A stretch of DNA of 46,160 nt from the IMG/VR virus record IMGVR_UViG_3300046028_001430, positions 1 to 46,160 of that record; one strand, given 5' to 3'. Both the position numbers and the translations under genes were made by a program. Numbering within the stretch: position 1 is the first letter of the stretch; the number at the start of each line of letters is the position of its first letter. The notes beneath the pieces were generated by a model, which did not search any database, was not told where the DNA came from, and saw nothing but the letters and a program-made list of their open reading frames with translations. Shown here one piece after another: positions 8,679-14,854 of this stretch. Source of the stretch: a virus.

Positions 8679-9960
8679 ACCGCAAACACTTTGTCTAGCA
8701 CCTTGGGTACATACATATCTTAGTCCGCAGACTGAGCGACGTATGTGTTGTGCTAGTCGCGAGCCTGCGCAGAACTTTGAACAGTATATAGATACCAAGG
8801 CCGGCACTGGTAAGTATATTCCTATTACACTTGAAGAACATTGGAATAGCGAGCACATGAAGTCAGTGCGCCAGCGTATGATGGCAGGTGAAACACTACC
8901 TGAGTGCGAAGTGTGCAATGACAAATTGTTAAACACATCCGTTTACCGTAGTTATTTTGATAGCATGTTTGGTCATAAGTATGATAGTATATGGGACACA
9001 ACAGACGCAGACGGTGCTACCACAATGCGCCCAGTCAGTTGGGATTATCGATTTAGCAATCTATGTAACTTCAAGTGTCGTATGTGCGGTGATATGTTGT
9101 CTAGCGCATGGGAAACTGAACAGAGACAACACAACATGATCAACTGGAGTAATCCAAAGAATAATTGGATGCTACCAGAAATAAGAGATCAAATATCAGC
9201 ATTCCAAGACAATCAAATTGAAAAAGAGTTTGCTGAAGCTGTTGAAAATCATCAAGTAGAAGAAGTATATTGGGTAGGTGGAGAGCCACTAATGTATGAA
9301 CAACATTGGCGTTATATGCGACGCATTGTTGAATTAGGAGATGGTAAAAATGTCTATGCTCGTTACAACACAAACCTCAGCCGTGTCACTTACCGTGGGG
9401 CCAATCTGTATACTGATATTCTTAGTGGGCTACGTGATTGGCAGATATGTGCAAGTCTTGATGGTACGCAAGAAATTGGAGAATATATTAGAACAGGACT
9501 TGACTATAATTCATGGCTTACAAACTTCCGTGAAGGAGTTAGAATTGCAAGTCACAGACGCCAAATGCGAATTGACTTCACTCTCACACTGCCCGGCATG
9601 TTTGAAGTCACAAACATTACCCAGCTTGCTGAAAAAGAAAACGTAGATATCTTGGCTAAGGTTGTTTTTAGCTTTAGCCCTGATATTATCCTTAGTCCAC
9701 TTGCACTCCCACGCGAGTTATTACATCCATGGTTAGATGAGCTAATCCCACAAACTTCTGGAGCAATGCAGGATATACTTGTGCAGTTAAAATCACGACC
9801 AACGTTTGACGAGCAATGGCCCGATATATACAAAGTAAGTCTTGCAGAGGGCAAGGCTCGTGTGCTACGACTAGAAAGTATACGTAATGATACACTTACA
9901 CTAGCAGACATATTAAAAGAGAGACCGGCTGTATATGAATGGTACCAAAACATTGCTTGA
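8671..9960 (+). CDS. Radical SAM protein with N-terminal twitch domain (module 6)
   Basis: A 429-residue protein. Twitch cysteines C8, C26, C27, C79 and C82 precede the motif C132-x3-C136-x2-C139 (CNFKCRMC) and a GGEP loop at 203-206. It resembles the first module of the fused protein most: RFSNLCNF is shared, and both have a W-N-x-x-x-x-K-x-x-R segment between the cysteine pairs (HWNSEHMKSVRQ here). It is the last of the consecutive radical SAM genes and overlaps the next, non-radical-SAM gene by 26 bases. The N-terminal CLAPW motif is the usual signature of these phage enzymes. Substrate unknown. Confidence 0.88.
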   Translation: MDKPQTLCLAPWVHTYLSPQTERRMCCASREPAQNFEQYIDTKAGTGKYIPITLEEHWNSEHMKSVRQRMMAGETLPECEVCNDKLLNTSVYRSYFDSMFGHKYDSIWDTTDADGATTMRPVSWDYRFSNLCNFKCRMCGDMLSSAWETEQRQHNMINWSNPKNNWMLPEIRDQISAFQDNQIEKEFAEAVENHQVEEVYWVGGEPLMYEQHWRYMRRIVELGDGKNVYARYNTNLSRVTYRGANLYTDILSGLRDWQICASLDGTQEIGEYIRTGLDYNSWLTNFREGVRIASHRRQMRIDFTLTLPGMFEVTNITQLAEKENVDILAKVVFSFSPDIILSPLALPRELLHPWLDELIPQTSGAMQDILVQLKSRPTFDEQWPDIYKVSLAEGKARVLRLESIRNDTLTLADILKERPAVYEWYQNIA

Positions 9961-11035
9961 TCAACTTGAAATTGATCTAAAGAATGATGCAACAGGAGAA
10001 TTACTGACAGTATATATTGATGTATTTGACAGTTCGCTCGGCCGTAAATGGTTATCGGCATTAAACAATCTAATAGAAAAGAACTATCACCTTGAGAAGA
10101 ATTTTTGTTTTCATGGATTTGTTGAATCTGAACGTAATGCAGAATATATAACTGATCAAATTAATCAATCAATTGCAGCAATTAATCAGGCAAATCTCGG
10201 CTATCATATCAACGATCATTTCACGGTGGCTAATACCATAGTGCCGGGAGAGATTGGCGAATTTCTCGAAGGCGGAAAACTAGTACACGATAAATTAAAT
10301 CAACTACATAGATATTTCGAAGATCTGCAGGGAGTTAGCGGTCACATGTCGGGTTATTACAATCAAGCTGATGACAGTACAAAATGGCATATCCGACAGT
10401 TAAATTTATTATGTCACGAATACGAATCTCTAGTACTAAGCATGCGCAAAGCTGTGCATGCACCCGAATGGCGTCGTCCTAGTCAATTGATGTGTTGGTT
10501 AAATGCACCACGCTTTGTATTAGACGCGGACGATTTTGAATTATTTGGAATTGAAAGTTTAAATCGTCCGGCTGGCGGCGTATTTGTAGGAGTTAATAAA
10601 GCTATTGGCAAACATCATTATGAAGTCTTTCGTGATGAAGGCGGTGCAGGCCATAGGATTGATGAATTGACTACATCAGCAATGCGCTCGCAAACAGAAG
10701 CAGCAGGTGATTTTGATATTGAATGGGCAATTAGTCCGGGCCAGTACGATTGGATGAAAAAAGAATTAGCAGATTTTACTCAATGGTTAATAGACAATGG
10801 ATTCGACCCCGACGATAAATCATTAACTATAGGACACCCACAGGTAGGACAGGTTGATCTACAGCGAACATTCGGATCACAAGACCATAATGTAATATGG
10901 TCACAACTGGGCCTACATCTAAACGTATATAAGTTGAGAACTAGTCAAGCGTCTGCCATTTATGAATATAATTGGTCAGATTCTGATTATCGAGATCAAC
11001 AGATACTACAGATTAAACGAGGACAAATAGCCTAA
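9935..11035 (+). CDS. Conserved phage protein of unknown function next to radical SAM array
   Basis: A 366-residue, mostly soluble protein with no signal peptide. It matches no enzyme family I can name. Visible features are a His/Glu-rich middle (KLVHDKLNQLHRYFEDLQG near 273/3 of the frame, then RQLNLLCHEYESLVLSMRK), a GVNKAIGKHHYEVF segment and a C-terminal stretch GHPQVGQVDLQ. Similar proteins, as I remember them, occur in marine T4-like phages beside radical SAM and glycosyltransferase genes; that is recall, not a search. It is translationally coupled to the radical SAM gene before it (26-base overlap) and shares one base with the next SGNH gene (TAATG). A partner or substrate of the radical SAM enzymes is possible but unproven. 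Confidence 0.7.
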   Translation: MNGTKTLLDQLEIDLKNDATGELLTVYIDVFDSSLGRKWLSALNNLIEKNYHLEKNFCFHGFVESERNAEYITDQINQSIAAINQANLGYHINDHFTVANTIVPGEIGEFLEGGKLVHDKLNQLHRYFEDLQGVSGHMSGYYNQADDSTKWHIRQLNLLCHEYESLVLSMRKAVHAPEWRRPSQLMCWLNAPRFVLDADDFELFGIESLNRPAGGVFVGVNKAIGKHHYEVFRDEGGAGHRIDELTTSAMRSQTEAAGDFDIEWAISPGQYDWMKKELADFTQWLIDNGFDPDDKSLTIGHPQVGQVDLQRTFGSQDHNVIWSQLGLHLNVYKLRTSQASAIYEYNWSDSDYRDQQILQIKRGQIA

Positions 11036-11853
11036 TGATTTTATTATCCGGCGGCGATAGTTTTACCTATGGTAGTGAACTTGCTGATGGAGTGTCGCCA
11101 CATGACCCTAACGGTACAGAACCAGCATACCCGATTGTCAGTCAGAGTACTTTTCCTGCACTACTAGCTCGAGACTTTGGTATGCACTATGAATGTGCAG
11201 CCTACCCGGGATTTAGTAACAGTGCAATTCGACGTACTGTAATGAATAGCTGTGAAAGTCTGTTAGACGTAGGGTTGGTAATAGTAACATGGACATTTCC
11301 TGGTAGATACGAATTTAGATTTGATTATAACACAGGAGAACGATGGGGTAACTGGTATAATTTAAACCCTTGGTCTATAATAGATAATGTAGAAGACATA
11401 AAAAAAGAATTTAAAACTGATAATACAACAATATTACAACATCATACTAATCATTTGCTACGAGCCAAACAAACAGGCACAGCAGATTTTGCTAAAACAT
11501 TTTACAAACATGTTGGTTCAACTGCCTATTGGGAAACATACAATTCACTAGTAGAAATAATTATGTTACAGCAATACCTACAGTTAAAAAAGATACCATA
11601 TATATTTTCCATGGTTGATGAAGCATTGTTAAATAACTGTACATATCTAATGAATGATGAAAATATAATAACATTGTATAATCAACTTGATTTCGATCGA
11701 TGGGCAACCTTTCCGAATAATCAAGGATTTTTTACATGGGCTCGAGATTTTAAATATCCATTTGCCACAACTCATCCATTAGAACCAGCGCACATTGATG
11801 CTGCAAAGTATATTCGGGAGAACTACAATGAATTGGTTAAAGACTTTATATAA
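11035..11853 (+). CDS. SGNH/GDSL-type hydrolase
   Basis: A 272-residue protein with a block I motif GDSFTYG at residues 7-13 and a C-terminal THPLEPAHIDAAKYI segment providing the block V histidine. A GFSNSA segment near residue 60 suits the block II/III oxyanion region. It has no signal peptide. Esterase, deacetylase or acyltransferase activity on a glycan is the usual role of the family. It starts in a TAATG overlap with the conserved unknown before it, and a 33-codon reading frame starts inside its last 26 bases. A second, shorter SGNH protein follows immediately after that small gene, and the two share GDSFTYG. Confidence 0.75.
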   Translation: MILLSGGDSFTYGSELADGVSPHDPNGTEPAYPIVSQSTFPALLARDFGMHYECAAYPGFSNSAIRRTVMNSCESLLDVGLVIVTWTFPGRYEFRFDYNTGERWGNWYNLNPWSIIDNVEDIKKEFKTDNTTILQHHTNHLLRAKQTGTADFAKTFYKHVGSTAYWETYNSLVEIIMLQQYLQLKKIPYIFSMVDEALLNNCTYLMNDENIITLYNQLDFDRWATFPNNQGFFTWARDFKYPFATTHPLEPAHIDAAKYIRENYNELVKDFI

Positions 11854-11929
11854 CAGAATTAAATTAGAAATAACTTATCGTAAAAAATTAAAAGCATTAC
11901 GTAAGCGTGATCCATTTATCTATAAGTAA
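11828..11929 (+). CDS. 33-residue basic microprotein
   Basis: A short reading frame (MNWLKTLYNR...KRDPFIYK) starting at ATG 11828 inside the end of the SGNH gene and stopping at TAA 11927-11929, whose last A is the first base of the next ATG. It exactly fills an otherwise empty 75-base gap and is coupled at both ends. The peptide is very rich in Lys and Arg with an amphipathic look, and ends in RDPFIY. From memory, small proteins ending in (K/R)RDPFIY recur in marine phages; I cannot verify this here. Its role is unknown; nucleic acid, membrane or enzyme binding would all fit the charge. Confidence 0.65.
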   Translation: MNWLKTLYNRIKLEITYRKKLKALRKRDPFIYK

Positions 11930-12579
11930 TGCGAATATTAACCATTGGCGATAGCTTTACCTACGGCGATGAACTAGTTGATATTCAGCAGGCATGGCCG
12001 TATGTATTACAAAATAAGTTATCCTGTGAGTTAACAAATTTAGGAAAGCCTGCTACAGGTAATACCAGCATGGTTCGAAATGTAGTAGAACATGCTAGAG
12101 ATTATGATTTAATTATCGTCGCCTGGAGTCATTTTGCCCGTATTGAATTTGCCGACGAGCATGGCATTTTTGATACATGGCCCGGACATCGTGGCGTGGC
12201 GTTTACTAATAATATTGCATATAGAATGGAGTTGTTAAATTATATAAATCGTCACCACAACGATGAATATTTGTATAAACAATATCTATTGAATATAATT
12301 TTATTACAAACTTATGCAGATCACCTAGGCAAAAAATTGCTTATGCTTAATACGCAGATTAATTGGAATAAACTATCAGAAGATTCATACATGGAAAAGT
12401 TTGCATCTACGATTAATCGAATCGATACTCAATATTTTATTGGATGGCCAAATGAATCGATGATGGAGTGGACATTTGGCACTCCCAAAGGACCAAACGG
12501 TCACTTTTTAGCAGCAGGACATACAATAGTAGCGGATAAAATTTATGAATATATTAGGCATCTCGGCTGGGTTTCATGA
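11929..12579 (+). CDS. SGNH/GDSL-type hydrolase
   Basis: A compact 216-residue SGNH protein: GDSFTYG at residues 7-13 (nucleophile serine), a GNTSM motif in the block III position, and a C-terminal GPNGHFLAAGH segment supplying the block V histidine. It is shorter than the other SGNH proteins in the block but keeps all recognisable blocks. The start is fixed by the TAATG overlap with the microprotein gene. It overlaps the carbamoyltransferase by 35 bases. Presumably it hydrolyses or transfers an acyl group on the same glycan or metabolite handled by the neighbouring carbamoyltransferase; this is inference from context. Confidence 0.75.
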   Translation: MRILTIGDSFTYGDELVDIQQAWPYVLQNKLSCELTNLGKPATGNTSMVRNVVEHARDYDLIIVAWSHFARIEFADEHGIFDTWPGHRGVAFTNNIAYRMELLNYINRHHNDEYLYKQYLLNIILLQTYADHLGKKLLMLNTQINWNKLSEDSYMEKFASTINRIDTQYFIGWPNESMMEWTFGTPKGPNGHFLAAGHTIVADKIYEYIRHLGWVS

Positions 12580-14044
12580 CGCAGCTGTAACAGTCATTCA
12601 AAATGACGAAATTGTATTTGCTGGGCATAGTGAACGCTACAGCAAAATTAAACATGACCCAAACTTATGTTCAAGTTTACTAGCAGATGCAATTTTAGAA
12701 TCGGGTGCATATCCACATCAAATAGCCTACTATGAAAGACCTTGGGTTAAGAAGACACGTCAACTCTACGCTGGCCAATACAGTGAGCTAACCAAAGGCT
12801 GGAGTGTACGCAATATGATTTCCAAGGCTGCACCGTGGTTCAATCATCGAGACATTCCACTTAAAACATACAATCATCATTTAAGTCATGCGGCCGCAGG
12901 CTTTCAAACAAGTCCGTTTGACAATGCAACAGTTGTGGTAATTGATGCTATCGGTGAGTGGGACACTATTAGTATTTGGACAGCAAAGTATGTCAATGGT
13001 AAGGCACAATATACAAGAGTATGGCGCCAATTATACCCACACAGTATCGGCTTGATGTACAGTGCGTTTACCAAAGAAGTTGGACTTAAACCCTTAGACG
13101 AAGAATACATTCTAATGGGCATGGCTGGTTGGGCACAAAAAAATACAGGACGATTGAGTGACGAACTTTCTAATTGGTTAGTTGATCACGAGTTTGATCT
13201 GACATTAAAACACAATCTACATATCGGCCTGCCCGAGAATGACATGCGAGCTCGCTGGAACGACTTCGAAATTGCCGCGGCAGCTCAGACATTAGCGGAA
13301 CAATTGATACATAATATTATGTACAAGGCAATGAAGTTAGCACCTAACCGTAATTTAGTATATGCTGGTGGCGTTGCTCTTAATTGTAGTGCTAATAGAG
13401 ACTTGGGAGAATACTTTGATGAAATATGGATTATGCCTAATCCTGGTGATGCTGGTAGCAGCCTTGGAGCGGCGGCCTTGGCACACGGGGGTCGACTTAA
13501 TTGGAATAATGCTTTTCTTGGCCATAATATTAGTGGCCCTTATCCTGTCACCGATGTTGTCTCCGAATTAATGACCAATAAGATCGTTGGTGTTGCTAGC
13601 GGTCGTGCAGAATTTGGACCAAGAGCATTGGGTAATCGTAGCCTATTGGCGGACCCGCGCGGTCATGATATTAAAGATCGAGTTAACTTAATTAAACATA
13701 GACAAAAGTTTAGACCTTTTGCTCCTATCATACTTGAAGAATTCGCCGATGAATATTTTGAAATGCCCAACGGCTTTGCCACAAGCAGATATATGCAGAC
13801 AACTGCAAAATGCTTGCGTCCTGATGAATTTCCTGCTATAATACATGTTGATGGTACAAGTCGAGTACAGACTGTTCCACGAGATGGCAGTGGTATACGT
13901 GAACTATTATGCTTATGGTATACTTGGACGGGTTGCCCGATGTTGCTTAATACAAGTTTAAACATCAGAGGCGAGCCCATGGTAAATGATCGCGCTGACG
14001 CAGATCGCTTTGAAGAATTATACGGAGTTCGTGTTTTATCATGA
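12545..14044 (+). CDS. Carbamoyltransferase, NodU/CmcH family
   Basis: A 499-residue protein with the family landmarks: an N-terminal ILGISAGFHDAAV phosphate-binding start, HHLSHAAAGF at 111-120 (metal and carbamoyladenylate site), the YAGGVALNCSANR motif of the ASKHA-fold middle, and the C-terminal YrdC-like domain signature GRAEFGPRALGNRSL around 356-372, ending with LLNTSLNIRGEP. These enzymes transfer a carbamoyl group from carbamoyl phosphate, via carbamoyl-AMP, to a hydroxyl on a sugar or nucleoside-like acceptor. It is at the short end of the family (550-600 is common) but both domains appear complete. It lies between an SGNH gene and an APS-kinase-like gene, consistent with tailoring of a glycan. 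Some phage relatives carbamoylate modified nucleotides, so DNA modification is an alternative. Confidence 0.88.
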   Translation: MNILGISAGFHDAAVTVIQNDEIVFAGHSERYSKIKHDPNLCSSLLADAILESGAYPHQIAYYERPWVKKTRQLYAGQYSELTKGWSVRNMISKAAPWFNHRDIPLKTYNHHLSHAAAGFQTSPFDNATVVVIDAIGEWDTISIWTAKYVNGKAQYTRVWRQLYPHSIGLMYSAFTKEVGLKPLDEEYILMGMAGWAQKNTGRLSDELSNWLVDHEFDLTLKHNLHIGLPENDMRARWNDFEIAAAAQTLAEQLIHNIMYKAMKLAPNRNLVYAGGVALNCSANRDLGEYFDEIWIMPNPGDAGSSLGAAALAHGGRLNWNNAFLGHNISGPYPVTDVVSELMTNKIVGVASGRAEFGPRALGNRSLLADPRGHDIKDRVNLIKHRQKFRPFAPIILEEFADEYFEMPNGFATSRYMQTTAKCLRPDEFPAIIHVDGTSRVQTVPRDGSGIRELLCLWYTWTGCPMLLNTSLNIRGEPMVNDRADADRFEELYGVRVLS

Positions 14045-14442
14045 GAATATTAATTTGTGGTCTGCCAGGCTCGGGTAAAACTACACTAGCACATGCATTA
14101 TCAACATTGATAGATTGTATATGGTACAATGCTGATGCAGTTAGAAGCAAGTATAATGATTGGGATTTTTCTGAAGAAGGCAGACTACGTCAGGCAACAC
14201 GTATGAAAAAGTTAGCCGATGACAGCAACGGTCACATTGTATGTGACTTTGTTGCTCCTACCAAAGAGATACGTGATATCTTTGATGCTGACTATGTTGT
14301 ATGGATAGATACAATTAAACTAGGTAGATTCGAAGATACAAATAAAGTATTTGAGCCACCGGAGCATTACGATATACGGGTAACAGAACAAGATGCCGCA
14401 CGTTGGGCAGCTATTATTGCCAAGGAAATAAATGAAGCCTAA
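14041..14442 (+). CDS. P-loop kinase resembling adenylylsulfate kinase
   Basis: A 133-residue P-loop protein with Walker A GLPGSGKTT at 7-15. The pattern YNADAVR followed by D-W-D-F-S-x-x-G-R resembles the D-G-D-N-x-R / GFS-x-x-x-R pattern of APS kinases (CysC), and VVWIDT plus FEPP near the end also fits that family. It is 40-60 residues shorter than cellular APS kinases, so the lid may be reduced. A sulfate-activation role (forming PAPS) would suit a glycan-tailoring cluster, but no sulfotransferase or ATP sulfurylase is visible in the window, so it may phosphorylate another small substrate. It overlaps the carbamoyltransferase by 4 bases (ATGA) and the deaminase by 11. Confidence 0.65.
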   Translation: MRILICGLPGSGKTTLAHALSTLIDCIWYNADAVRSKYNDWDFSEEGRLRQATRMKKLADDSNGHIVCDFVAPTKEIRDIFDADYVVWIDTIKLGRFEDTNKVFEPPEHYDIRVTEQDAARWAAIIAKEINEA

Positions 14443-14854
14443 ACACCAAACAGCACACATGCGAGCCGCACATATCTACGCTGAACTAAGCACAGCACGT
14501 AGACTTAAAGTGGGCGCACTTGTAGTTAAAGATGATAGAATTGTATCAATTGGCTACAACGGTATGCCCAGTGGATGGGACAACAACTGTGAATATGATT
14601 TAGAAGATGGAAATATTAAAACTAGACCGGAGGTATTACATGCAGAAACTAACGCACTTGCGAAATTGGCTAGAAGTACTGAGTCTGGTCTTGATGCTGA
14701 TTTATTTGTTACTCATAGTCCTTGCTTGGATTGTGCCAAGCTCATATATCAGAGTGGTATTAAACGAGTATTCTATGCTACTGCTTACCGCGATAATTCC
14801 GGGATTAATTTCCTTAAATCTTCGGGTATTGACGTAGAGCAACTAGATGTTTGA
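14432..14854 (+). CDS. Zinc-dependent cytidine/deoxycytidylate deaminase family protein
   Basis: A 140-residue protein with the zinc and catalytic motif HAE at 70-72 and PCLDC (C98, C101) of the CDA fold, together with GYNGMPSG at 41-48, which is characteristic of dCMP deaminases of the ComEB/T4 Cd type. The expected reaction is dCMP to dUMP, feeding the thymidylate synthase encoded on the other strand. It lacks the N-terminal extension and extra zinc site of T4 Cd. Its position among sugar-tailoring genes, away from thyA and the DHFR gene, is unusual but may be incidental. It overlaps the gene after it by 8 bases. Confidence 0.82.
   Translation: MKPKHQTAHMRAAHIYAELSTARRLKVGALVVKDDRIVSIGYNGMPSGWDNNCEYDLEDGNIKTRPEVLHAETNALAKLARSTESGLDADLFVTHSPCLDCAKLIYQSGIKRVFYATAYRDNSGINFLKSSGIDVEQLDV

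Noticed and set aside
9552-10061. A 169-codon open frame on the minus strand opposite two plus-strand genes
   Set aside because: It lies antisense to a motif-bearing radical SAM gene and the following coupled gene, its composition (Ser, Ile, Arg rich) is typical of antisense shadows, and it has no ribosome-binding site or homology.
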